Assembly: GCA_031254445.1 (NCBI GenBank)
Contig: JAIRUL010000158.1
Location: forward strand, 1 to 5,651
Direction: 5' to 3'
Source: Chitinispirillales bacterium
GTDB lineage: Bacteria > Fibrobacterota > Chitinivibrionia > Chitinivibrionales > Chitinispirillaceae
Length of the DNA stretch: 5,651 nt
Below the pieces are notes generated by a model. The model saw only the letters and a program-made list of their open reading frames with translations, did no database searches and was not told where the DNA came from. A program made the position numbers and the translations under genes. How positions within the stretch are numbered: the first letter of the stretch is position 1; every line of letters begins with the position of its first letter. Below, piece after piece: positions 1 through 5,651 of this stretch.

Positions 1-1229
1 ACCGGCAACTTTTCTTTTGGAGGTTTAGGCGGCGTTCCTGACGCATTGAATTTGTCCAAAAACCATTTGCGAGGAGATCGCCGTTGCGTCTTCGCTTGGC
101 CGAAATCCGCATAAATGGCCTCTTCCGCCCCGCTGAAAAAGTTTTCTAGGATGGCTGTTGGCGCTTGCCTTGTCATGGTTTCGCAAAACTTTTGCAGGTC
201 GTCGGCTAGCTCCTGCGCGTGTTGATATCGTTTGGCAGGGGTGCGCCTGAGGCAGCGGTGTATTATGTTTGCAAGGTTCGTATTTACCGAAAACTCATGC
301 GGCGATTTGAATTTGTTGCTCGATTTTCGCTTCATGAGCTCGGTGATGGACTCCTGCGGGAACGTCTTCGCGCCGGTGGCCATTTCATAAAGTATCGTGC
401 CTAAGGAGTAGATGTCGCTCCGGTTGTCGACCTCGCCGCCGTCCATCTGCTCCGGCGATAGGTAGTACATCGTACCCGCAATGTTTCCTTCCATGGTGTG
501 GAGGCTCGCCTGCGTGGGGCGGGCGATGCCAAAGTCGATGAGCTTGACCGCGCCGGACGCCGTTATCATGATGTTGGCCGGTTTGAGATCCCTGTGGATG
601 ATGCCGCAGTACTCTTGGCCGGCGAGCATATAGGTCTCTGAGTGGGCGTAGGCAAGCGCTTTGGCAACAAGGGCTGCTATGGCGGCGCAGACGATTTCCG
701 GCAGCTTGCCGCGCTCGGCGAGAATTCGCTGAAGGGTGGGACCGTCCACAAGCGCCATCTCCATATACGGCGTCCCGTTCCACTCGCCGATACTGTGGAT
801 ATCCACTATACCCTCGTGACTCAGCTTGGCGGTGATTTTGGCCTCAGTCTCGAACCGGCCTCTATGCTCCACCCGCGATAGCAGTTTGACGGCTCTGAAC
901 ACTTCGAGCGGTTCGTTCCACACCCTGTAGACGGTCGCCATACCACCATCGCCGATGATGTCGGTGACTAGGCAGGATCCGAGGCGCGTTTGGCCGACGA
1001 TAGGGCGGGTATTGGGCGGCGGCGGATATGGATGGGCGACAAACAGAGGCGCAGCAGGCGGAGGGGCAACAGACGGAAGCGCTACAGACGGAGGCACAAC
1101 AGACGTAAGTGCGGCAGGCGAAAGAGCGCTGTGGCCGCTGCTTTCGCCGTCGTCGCGGGCAGGGGCGGCCGCCGCGAGATCGGCGAGAGAGCGCTCAACG
1201 AATGTCTGCTCAAGGTCGTGTCCGCTCAT
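1..1229 (-). CDS. Hanks-type serine/threonine protein kinase, C-terminus outside window
   Basis: Reading the minus strand from the ATG at 1229 gives an open frame of 409 complete codons that runs off the left edge. A Ser/Ala/Pro-rich N-terminal region (about residues 1-78) precedes a complete bacterial Hanks kinase domain (about 82-350). Visible motifs are the glycine loop GDGGMATV (93-100), the ATP-binding lysine K115 in AVK, a likely alpha-C glutamate E129, the catalytic loop HRDLKPAN (212-219, base D214), the DFG metal site (232-234) and SPE (258-260) closing the activation segment. All catalytic residues are present, so it should be active. The last visible stretch (about 382-409) is basic and Pro-rich, as before a membrane anchor, but no membrane segment is seen. 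The start has no clear ribosome site; GTG at 1235 is an in-frame alternative. By analogy with PpkA-type kinases of T6SS loci it may control secretion-system assembly; that role is inferred from context. Confidence 0.93.
   Translation of the reverse strand, partial: MSGHDLEQTFVERSLADLAAAAPARDDGESSGHSALSPAALTSVVPPSVALPSVAPPPAAPLFVAHPYPPPPNTRPIVGQTRLGSCLVTDIIGDGGMATVYRVWNEPLEVFRAVKLLSRVEHRGRFETEAKITAKLSHEGIVDIHSIGEWNGTPYMEMALVDGPTLQRILAERGKLPEIVCAAIAALVAKALAYAHSETYMLAGQEYCGIIHRDLKPANIMITASGAVKLIDFGIARPTQASLHTMEGNIAGTMYYLSPEQMDGGEVDNRSDIYSLGTILYEMATGAKTFPQESITELMKRKSSNKFKSPHEFSVNTNLANIIHRCLRRTPAKRYQHAQELADDLQKFCETMTRQAPTAILENFFSGAEEAIYADFGQAKTQRRSPRKWFLDKFNASGTPPKPPKEKLP
1048..1122 (-). repeat. 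Five degenerate 15-bp tandem units in the kinase N-terminal linker
   Basis: On the plus strand five consecutive 15-base units can be aligned at 1048, 1063, 1078, 1093 and 1108, with a core like GCAACAGACGGA. They encode a pentapeptide pattern in the kinase (about residues 36-60) with versions such as SVVPP, SVALP and SVAPP. The unit is a multiple of three, so copy number can change without breaking the frame. It probably forms a flexible Pro/Ala/Val linker ahead of the kinase domain. Confidence 0.7.
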
Positions 1230-1238
1230 ACACACGCA

Positions 1239-1979
1239 CTACCAAATGAATATTGTGACTTGTAGCCCGACCGATAGCGTCGCGGCGGCTACTATTGCCG
1301 CGATACTCCTTGTTTTGGCCTCTTTTAACTTATCCCCTTCGTGTGACGGCATTTCGTACTGCTCAACAACGGCCCATGTCCAAGCCAATGCGGCACCGGC
1401 CCCTAATCCCAGCTGTATGCACCGCTTGGTGGTAAATATAGGGGGCTTCTCCAGCTTGTGGGAGATGGTTTCCTGTTGGCCGTCGGCGAACGAAACGTCT
1501 TTTGTGATCGTCAGGTACTTGGCGTTCGGGTGGCGTATCTCTATCTTATATTGGCCGGGGGTGAGGTAGTCGTTTACTAAAGGCGTTTTCCCGATATCGG
1601 CGCTGATAGACACATCCGCGCCCTGCGGGTCGGTATCAACCCGCAGCTTCGCGTAACTACCGGCAAGAGACCTCTCAACCAGTAGCCGTTCGCCGTCTAC
1701 TATAACAACGGTTTCCGATGTGCTCTTCTGCCGCGACGGGTCGACCAAGCGCAACGTGTACGTTCCCGCCGTGAGCGTTTTGTCCATGATGGGCGTGAGC
1801 CCCGCATAGCCGCCGTCTATCCAGACCTCCGCCCGTTCGGGGGTGGTAATGACCGAGAGCGTCCCCCCTTGAGCCGGGGGCGTCGACGCATACAAAAACG
1901 GGGTCAAAAATAGCGCAAACACCATCACCGGCACGAATGCCGATAACCCGTTAACACGGAACGTATACTTCCGAGCCAT
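1239..1979 (-). CDS. PEGA-domain envelope protein with signal peptide and two C-terminal membrane segments
   Basis: This encodes 246 residues from the ATG at 1979. Residues 1-8 are basic, 11-31 are hydrophobic and an Ala/Ser site follows, so it has a signal peptide or N-terminal anchor. Two PEGA-like repeats follow. The first (about 40-104) contains TPERAEVWIDGGYAG and LTAGTYTLRLV; the second (about 111-176) contains DPQGADVSI, IGKTPL and LTPGQYKIEI. PEGA domains are small beta-rich surface modules. Two hydrophobic segments (about 187-205 and 225-245) flank a charged loop, giving a C-terminal membrane hairpin. I chose this start because GGTAGGGG sits five bases upstream, the hydrophobic signal begins close behind it, and an extended -10 lies at 2035-2043. 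The longer frame from 2057 would start upstream of that promoter. It precedes the kinase in the same unit and is probably its envelope partner, though the function is inferred. Confidence 0.87.
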   Translation of the reverse strand: MARKYTFRVNGLSAFVPVMVFALFLTPFLYASTPPAQGGTLSVITTPERAEVWIDGGYAGLTPIMDKTLTAGTYTLRLVDPSRQKSTSETVVIVDGERLLVERSLAGSYAKLRVDTDPQGADVSISADIGKTPLVNDYLTPGQYKIEIRHPNAKYLTITKDVSFADGQQETISHKLEKPPIFTTKRCIQLGLGAGAALAWTWAVVEQYEMPSHEGDKLKEAKTRSIAAIVAAATLSVGLQVTIFIW

Positions 1980-1983
1980 AATA

Positions 1984-1995
1984 CCCCTACCCCAC
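1984..1995 (-). promoter_or_regulatory. Purine-rich ribosome binding region of the PEGA gene
   Basis: Read on the minus strand, AGGTGGGGTAGGGGTATT precedes the ATG at 1979, with the last G run five bases from the start. No comparable site precedes the ATG at 2057. This site decides the start used here. Confidence 0.6.
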
Positions 1996-2034
1996 CTTTG
2001 AATATTATTCATCCATGCCAAAGACGTAAAATAA

Positions 2035-2043
2035 ATTATAACA
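2035..2043 (-). promoter_or_regulatory. Extended -10 promoter element for the PEGA-kinase unit
   Basis: The minus strand reads TGTTATAAT here, a perfect TATAAT with the upstream TG of an extended -10. No good -35 hexamer lies 16-18 bases further upstream, which extended -10 promoters tolerate. It would start transcription around 2028, giving a leader of about 50 bases before the ATG at 1979. The surrounding region (about 2020-2070) is distinctly AT-rich compared with the flanking genes. I see no equally good promoter facing tssK. Confidence 0.5.
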
Positions 2044-2123
2044 TCAACAAAAAGCATAAATTATTTTTGATGTCTATGGATTGCCTACCTTTTTCCGGCG
2101 TTCCGGCATCACCATTTTCATTC

Positions 2124-2129
2124 GGAGAG
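2124..2129 (+). promoter_or_regulatory. Ribosome binding site of tssK
   Basis: GGAGAG ends eight bases before the ATG at 2138. The upstream in-frame ATG at 2081 has no such site, and its extra 19 residues do not resemble TssK, so this site fixes the start. Confidence 0.7.
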
Positions 2130-2137
2130 CGTCTGCC

Positions 2138-3505
2138 ATGCCAAATAACGGCAAAATTTTGTGGGAAGAGGGGATGTTCTTAGAGCCCCACCACTTCCAG
2201 ATTTCAGAGCGTTTTCAGGCCGATTACACCGCCGCCCGCGTCAATTCGCTCTCCTATGCGGGGTTTCAGTACGGCTTTACCGAGCTTATAACAGGCCGCG
2301 ACGCGCTGCTTGGCGGCCAGTTCACCATTGTCAGAGCGTCCGGCGTCTTCCCGGACGGGACCTGCTTCCAAATAGGCGATGGCGCGTATTCCAAGCCGCT
2401 ATCGCGCTCTTTCTCGGGATACTGCCGGCCAGACCAGCAAACACTGGACGTCTACTTTGTGATTCCCGACGACGGCCCGGGCAGGCCACTCCACGGGGAT
2501 GGCTCCGTTGCGCCCATTGCCGAGCAACGGTACGTCAGGACATCCACGCTCGTCCGCGACGAGCTAGTGCCCGATAACAGCAAAGAAATCACCGTCGGGG
2601 TGCCGAATTACCAAATCCGCTTCGAGGGCGAGCCGTTAGACGGGTGCACATGGCTGCTTGTCGCCCGCCTTGTTAGAAACGGTGCCGGATATATGGAGCT
2701 TGAACGCAGATACTCGCCGCCGGTACTGTTTTTCAGGTGTTCGGAGGCAATAACGGATCGCGTTGGCGGCCTGCTCGAGCTTTTGTGGGCAAAAATGGGG
2801 TCGCTAGGGCGCTGCCGGGGGCAGTCCGAGCAGGGGCGGGTCTTTTTTTCGGCATCGGAAGTGGGCGCGTTTTTGCTACTCAACACGCTTTGTTCGTCCA
2901 CGCCGCTCCTCAACTGCATATGCAAGCTTCCGCAAGTACACCCGTTTGAGATATATGCCCACCTAACAACGCTGTATGGGAGCCTATTGACCTTTTCGCC
3001 GGAAATATCCCTCGACATGATCCCGCAGTATGACCACGACGACCTCGGCACGGTGTTTGCCTCGCTCGAGGAATGCATCCGCGATGCGCTTGCCGCAGAG
3101 TTCTGGACCGCTACAGCGCAGATGGCGCTCGAGCGGGTCAACACCGTAATGTGGGCCTGCCGCTTCCCCGACGAACACTTCGTAAAAGGCGTGAACCTCT
3201 TCATCGGCGTGGCGTCGGAGACCCAGCAAAAAGCACTGGTTGTCCACGTCCTGCAACGCATGAAAGTCTGCTCGCGCGACAAACTCGACCAGCTAGTGTC
3301 CACCTCGTCCCCTGGCCTAACGCTCATCCACGCCCAAAAAATACCGGAAGGCCTGGCCGCAAAGCCCGGATACGCCTATTTCGCCGTAGATAAACAAAGT
3401 CTGCTTTGGCGGGACGTGGAGGCGTCCGGGACGTTGGGGATATACTTTCCTGGGGATGAGTATGGGGACGCTAAGGTGGAGCTGTTGGCGCTTAGGCATG
3501 AATAG
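2138..3505 (+). CDS. tssK: Type VI secretion system baseplate subunit TssK
   Basis: This encodes 455 residues, about the usual TssK length of 440-460. TssK (ImpJ/VasE family) is a cytoplasmic trimer that links the T6SS baseplate wedges to the TssL-TssM membrane complex. The identifying feature is the N-terminus, ILWEEGMFLEPHHFQ (residues 7-21), the family hallmark W-x-EGMFL-x-P-x-HFQ. The body continues as expected with a beta-rich N-terminal shell domain, a mainly helical middle, and a C-terminal beta domain ending in YAYFAVD, LLWRDVEASGTLGIYFPG and LLALR. The frame is intact, with no visible lesion. It is transcribed away from the PEGA-kinase unit and is followed after 31 bases by the gene at 3537, so the two are probably cotranscribed. 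No other core T6SS gene is visible in the window, so whether the system is complete cannot be judged here. Confidence 0.92.
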   Translation: MPNNGKILWEEGMFLEPHHFQISERFQADYTAARVNSLSYAGFQYGFTELITGRDALLGGQFTIVRASGVFPDGTCFQIGDGAYSKPLSRSFSGYCRPDQQTLDVYFVIPDDGPGRPLHGDGSVAPIAEQRYVRTSTLVRDELVPDNSKEITVGVPNYQIRFEGEPLDGCTWLLVARLVRNGAGYMELERRYSPPVLFFRCSEAITDRVGGLLELLWAKMGSLGRCRGQSEQGRVFFSASEVGAFLLLNTLCSSTPLLNCICKLPQVHPFEIYAHLTTLYGSLLTFSPEISLDMIPQYDHDDLGTVFASLEECIRDALAAEFWTATAQMALERVNTVMWACRFPDEHFVKGVNLFIGVASETQQKALVVHVLQRMKVCSRDKLDQLVSTSSPGLTLIHAQKIPEGLAAKPGYAYFAVDKQSLLWRDVEASGTLGIYFPGDEYGDAKVELLALRHE

Positions 3506-3536
3506 CGTGGCGTACCTAAGAAAGGGGTAACAAAAA

Positions 3537-4790
3537 ATGTCGGAAGACAGCATTACAGAAGACGATGTGGGCTACTACATATTTGTAAAAAAAGGCCGTA
3601 AGCACTTCGGCCCCCAATATCTTTCGGCGGGAGCGACGACCATAAACTGGATATTTCCGGTGCCGCACCCTCACGCTGTCGGGGCTCTTGATAAAGAAAG
3701 CAATGGCGTAGTGTTCATAAAGCCCGGCAGTTACGGGGAAGACCCCGAATGCCAAGCGGTTGCGCAAAACATCGGCCCGACGGTGAACGATACCTTTATT
3801 TATCGATTTAGCCCAAACTATTCCGATGATACCGTCGTTTATTCCGCAACTAGAACCGCAGTGGTCGTCAATGTGAAGGCCAAAAAGGCTTTTTATGCCG
3901 GTAGCGGATTGTCTACGGATGATTATATGCTTGGGATATGCTTTTTAGACCCGCAAGAGAACCTGTTTGTAGTCGCCAAGTCTATTGATGAGGGTGGCAG
4001 CGGGCGGGAGGATTACCTAAGCATTGCAAAACTCGAAGATCAAAAGCTCGTTGAAACCGATATGGTCATGAAGCTCGGCGAAACGCACCACGTGTCATCG
4101 AACTTTCCAACGCATAATACGTGGATTGTTCATGACCGCAAGCTGTTTGTGTATAATCTCGGCCAAATGTCGTGCACCGATGGAAGCGGAGAGGTGCGGC
4201 ACCCATTTTCGGAGATATTTAACAGTAATTCTAACCGCATTGGCTACGTAAAAGGTTTTGCGATTCATCCTAAACAGCCATTTGGGGTTATCATAGATGA
4301 ATATACCTTCGGAGCTCACGAACTGACCCTTGTGCGGTGGGACATTGCCAACCCCAAGAAAAAGGATGAGCAGGTACTCTCGTTTAGCCATGATTTGGAA
4401 CCGCTAAAGCCTCTTTTTGGCATGGATACCATGGAGCTCGCGTATCAGAGCTTTTCGCCGGACGGGAACTGGTACGTGGTCGGGTGCGTTGCGCCGGATG
4501 CGCCGGAAAACCCGTATTTTGTTGCCATCCCCGTTGTTCCGGTGGACAAAAAACATCCCGATTTTCTCGACCCGGACGGGCTCGTGGTTCTCGGGCAGGT
4601 TGAGGGCATTGCCTCCGTTGCTTGGATGTACGAACCGGTGTCTTACGTGGTCTCCGACGGTCAGCTTCTTCATAAATGGGATTTGGATGAGCTGCCTAGG
4701 GTTCGGGCTTTTGAGATGCCTGACGGTGAGGGGAAGAAGAAAAGGTCTATTTTGGGGAAAGTTGGACGACTGTTCGGGGGCGGGGCGTGA
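3537..4790 (+). CDS. Uncharacterised 417-residue beta-propeller-like protein, putative T6SS-associated
   Basis: I do not recognise this family. The frame is intact, with AAGGGG ending nine bases before the ATG, and lies 31 bases after tssK, so it is probably in the same operon. No signal peptide or membrane segment is visible, suggesting a cytosolic protein. The sequence consists of short beta-strand blocks with propeller-like pieces: RFSPNYSDDTVVYSA (90-104), FAIHPKQPFGVII (241-253), LTLVRWDI (263-270), YQSFSPDGNWYVVG (303-316) and SVAWMYEPVSYVVSDGQLL followed by HKWDLDEL (360-386). SPDG and the SDG-to-WDL spacing are typical of WD40-like or TolB-like blades. It ends in a basic, glycine-rich tail, KKKRSILGKVGRLFGGGA (400-417), that could be an amphipathic contact or membrane-touching segment. 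A scaffold or regulatory role beside the baseplate is inference from position. A standalone unrelated propeller is the alternative. Confidence 0.85.
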   Translation: MSEDSITEDDVGYYIFVKKGRKHFGPQYLSAGATTINWIFPVPHPHAVGALDKESNGVVFIKPGSYGEDPECQAVAQNIGPTVNDTFIYRFSPNYSDDTVVYSATRTAVVVNVKAKKAFYAGSGLSTDDYMLGICFLDPQENLFVVAKSIDEGGSGREDYLSIAKLEDQKLVETDMVMKLGETHHVSSNFPTHNTWIVHDRKLFVYNLGQMSCTDGSGEVRHPFSEIFNSNSNRIGYVKGFAIHPKQPFGVIIDEYTFGAHELTLVRWDIANPKKKDEQVLSFSHDLEPLKPLFGMDTMELAYQSFSPDGNWYVVGCVAPDAPENPYFVAIPVVPVDKKHPDFLDPDGLVVLGQVEGIASVAWMYEPVSYVVSDGQLLHKWDLDELPRVRAFEMPDGEGKKKRSILGKVGRLFGGGA

Positions 4791-4814
4791 GGGGCAGGTT
4801 GCACTAGGGTCAAC

Positions 4815-4820
4815 GGAGGT
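4815..4820 (+). promoter_or_regulatory. Orphan Shine-Dalgarno-like GGAGGT after the propeller gene
   Basis: A strong GGAGGT lies 24 bases past the stop of the preceding gene, but no ATG follows at normal spacing. The nearest possible starts are TTG at 4832 and the GTG at 4837 that may be the intron boundary. It may be the ribosome site of a next operon gene whose coding part was separated by the insertion. Confidence 0.3.
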
Positions 4821-4836
4821 TTACACAAAGTTTGGG

Positions 4837-5233
4837 GTGCGTCAGTTCGGTGTGTGCAATACACAGCAGGCAACAATGTAATGTTCGATAACGCGAGAAC
4901 ATACAGGTTCCATCGGGGCCTAAGAGCGCTAAGAGCATGGCGAGCGTACAACGTAGTGCACACATTCTGGCGGTTTCCGGCAGGGGTACGAAATGCCGGT
5001 AAGGGCAATCAACGTCCTGAAAAACGGAGTGCGTCCTGATGAATCGCCAGAAGTCGGATCGCCTCATAGTAGCGTCGAAGCGCGTGGAGCGAAGGGGGCG
5101 ACAAGTCAGCGTCCCCAACCATGAGCGAAACACGGAAGGCACATAGAGGCCAATTGCCGTGAAAATGAGCGAACGGCGAGGGAGGGTTCAATTCATCGAA
5201 TCCAAAATGTTGACTTGAAGAGCCGTGTGGGAG
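4837..5233 (+). ncRNA. Group II intron-like RNA, without an ORF, truncated inside domain V
   Basis: No convincing protein gene occupies this stretch, but hairpins follow one another: 4851-4855/4861-4865 (TGTGT/ACACA), 4881-4886/4897-4902 (ATGTTC/GAACAT), 4977-4982/4994-4999 (CCGGCA/TGCCGG), 5094-5100/5110-5116 (seven pairs), 5154-5160/5173-5179 (seven pairs) and 5184-5189/5198-5203 (six pairs). The last motif, GAGCCGTGTGGGAG (5220-5233), matches the 5' strand of group II intron domain V, with the AGC catalytic triad at 5221-5223. The matching 3' strand (ACGGTTC type) is absent because IS sequence follows. The left boundary is a guess: GTGCG at 4837-4841 fits the GUGYG intron start, but GTGTG near 4850 also does. 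With only about 380 bases before domain V there is no room for a reverse transcriptase, so this is an ORF-less or deleted intron. The domain V reading relies on motif memory, not a covariance search. Confidence 0.5.
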
Positions 5234-5265
5234 TGTAAATAAATTTTGAGAGTGTAAATAATTTT
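5231..5265 (+). repeat. Two near-identical copies of a putative IS terminal sequence, 19 bp apart
   Basis: GAGTGTAAATAAATTTT (5231-5247) recurs as GAGTGTAAATAATTTT (5250-5265), differing by one A. Sequence of this type, AT-rich and about 65-100 bases ahead of the transposase start, suits the left terminal inverted repeat of an IS256-family element. Which copy is the true end cannot be decided without the right end of the element. Confidence 0.55.
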
Positions 5266-5317
5266 CTGTAAAAAGATCTTCCTGAATGATATATTAAATT
5301 AAACACTTAGTCATTTA

Positions 5318-5322
5318 GGAGG
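5318..5322 (+). promoter_or_regulatory. Ribosome binding site of the transposase
   Basis: GGAGG within TAGGAGGGG lies six bases before the ATG at 5329, near-ideal spacing. A second GGGAGG at 5352-5357 lies six bases before the ATG at 5364, which would allow the second frame to be started on its own. Confidence 0.6.
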
Positions 5323-5328
5323 GGCATT

Positions 5329-5651
5329 ATGGCAGGGCGTAAGCTGACCCCGGGAGGCGCGCCATGTTTGCAGACTTCATCGAGGCGTATGACATCAAGA
5401 CGGCTGGGGACATCCAGTCGGCCCTCAAGGAGATGCTTGGGGAGACACCATCCAGCACATGCTCGAGACGGAGCTGGACACCGCGCTTGGCTATGGCAAG
5501 CACGCCCAGACCGACGCCGCCAAGACCAACTACCGCAACGGGCACACGCGCAAGCGGCTAAAATCGACGTTGGGCGAGGTGGCGGTAGAGATGCCCCAAG
5601 ACCGCAACTCGACGTTTGAGCCCAAGATCGTGCCCAAGCACAGCGCCAACA
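5329..5651 (+). pseudogene. IS256-family (mutator-type) transposase, N-terminal part, frame broken twice
   Basis: Three successive frames together give a typical IS256-family N-terminus. The frame from 5329 reads MAGRKLTP. The frame from ATG 5364 reads MFADFIEAYDIKTAGDIQ and then ALKEMLGE. From about 5447 a third frame reads IQHMLETELDTALGYGKH, then NYRNGHTRKRL, LGEVAVEMPQDRNSTFEP and KIVPKH to the window edge. The family pattern (EAYDIKTA, ML/ELD-LGY, RNG, VPQDR, FEP-IVPK) is clear. The first change, near 5352-5363, is consistent with one missing base. The second, in GAGACACCATC at 5442-5452, looks like a duplicated AC. The DDE catalytic residues lie outside the window. Sequencing or assembly errors could cause both breaks. 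If real, the transposase is inactive unless made from elsewhere. Starting at 5364 removes the first break but not the second. Confidence 0.75.

Larger units (their letters stand above)
5231..5651 (+). mobile_element. IS256/mutator-family insertion sequence, left part only
   Basis: The element comprises the putative terminal repeats, an AT-rich leader of about 65 bases and the start of an IS256-type transposase. It continues past the right edge. The left end is placed at 5231 because the domain V-like motif stops there, but 5248 is possible. IS256 elements usually make 8-9 bp target duplications, so a short copy of the bases before the left end should follow the right end. Confidence 0.65.

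Noticed and set aside
955..1569. Open frame of 204 codons on the plus strand
   Set aside because: It is antisense to both the kinase and PEGA genes. Its Gly/Ala/Thr repeats simply mirror the 15-bp linker repeat of the kinase.
2081..2137. Longer tssK start at the ATG at 2081
   Set aside because: The extra 19 residues do not fit the TssK N-terminus and there is no ribosome site, while 2138 has GGAGAG at good spacing.
1980..2137. Promoter facing tssK in the divergent region
   Set aside because: The region is AT-rich, and TATAAC occurs at 2037-2042, but without a plausible -35. I could not support a specific site.
2608..3327. Open frame of 239 codons on the minus strand opposite tssK
   Set aside because: It lies fully antisense to the intact tssK gene, has a Ser/Arg-rich low-complexity composition typical of a shadow frame, and has no recognisable motif.
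4740..4836. Rho-independent terminator after the propeller gene
   Set aside because: No GC-rich hairpin followed by a T run is visible, so transcription may continue into the downstream region.
4854..5039. Plus-strand 61-codon frame in the intergenic stretch
   Set aside because: It overlaps the hairpin series, is rich in Arg and Ala with no motif, and lacks a ribosome site. It is probably translated intron RNA.
4670..5142. Overlapping minus-strand frames of about 110 codons across the propeller gene end and the intron-like region
   Set aside because: No family resemblance, no convincing ribosome site, and they cross a functional boundary. The hairpin structure explains this stretch better.
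5210..5241. Possible hybrid promoter formed by TTGACT (5210) and the AT-rich IS end
   Set aside because: No good -10 hexamer sits 16-18 bases downstream. The best match (TGTAAA) is weak, so I do not call it.

Overview
The window looks like part of a type VI secretion system (T6SS) locus from a Gram-negative bacterium of moderate-to-high GC content. I could not assign a genus: the sequence shows a TssK baseplate protein, a Hanks-type kinase and a PEGA-domain envelope protein, but nothing that fixes the taxon. The right-hand end is mobile-element debris.

Layout. On the minus strand, 1979 to 1 holds a two-gene unit: a secreted or membrane-anchored PEGA-domain protein (1979..1239), then a serine/threonine protein kinase (1229..1) that leaves the window before its stop codon. 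The two frames are the same, separated only by one TAG and three codons. Between 1980 and 2137 lies an AT-rich divergent intergenic region with an extended -10 element facing the PEGA gene. On the plus strand, tssK (2138..3505) is followed after 31 bases by a 417-residue cytosolic protein (3537..4790) that reads like a divergent beta-propeller and that I do not recognise as a named T6SS component.

The 538 bases after 4790 hold no convincing protein gene. They do hold a run of hairpins (about 4837 to 5233) ending in what looks like the 5' strand of a group II intron domain V. That strand is cut off at about 5231 by the left end of an IS256/mutator-family insertion sequence. The transposase start (5329 onward) needs two frame changes to read through and runs off the right edge.

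How the genes may work together (inference): in T6SS loci with threonine phosphorylation control, a Hanks kinase senses envelope signals and promotes assembly. The kinase with a PEGA envelope partner, divergent from a baseplate operon, fits that scheme. The propeller protein sits where a tssL or tssM gene would often follow tssK, so it is the best candidate for an undescribed accessory part. The intron and IS lie immediately downstream and may have interrupted the rest of the operon.
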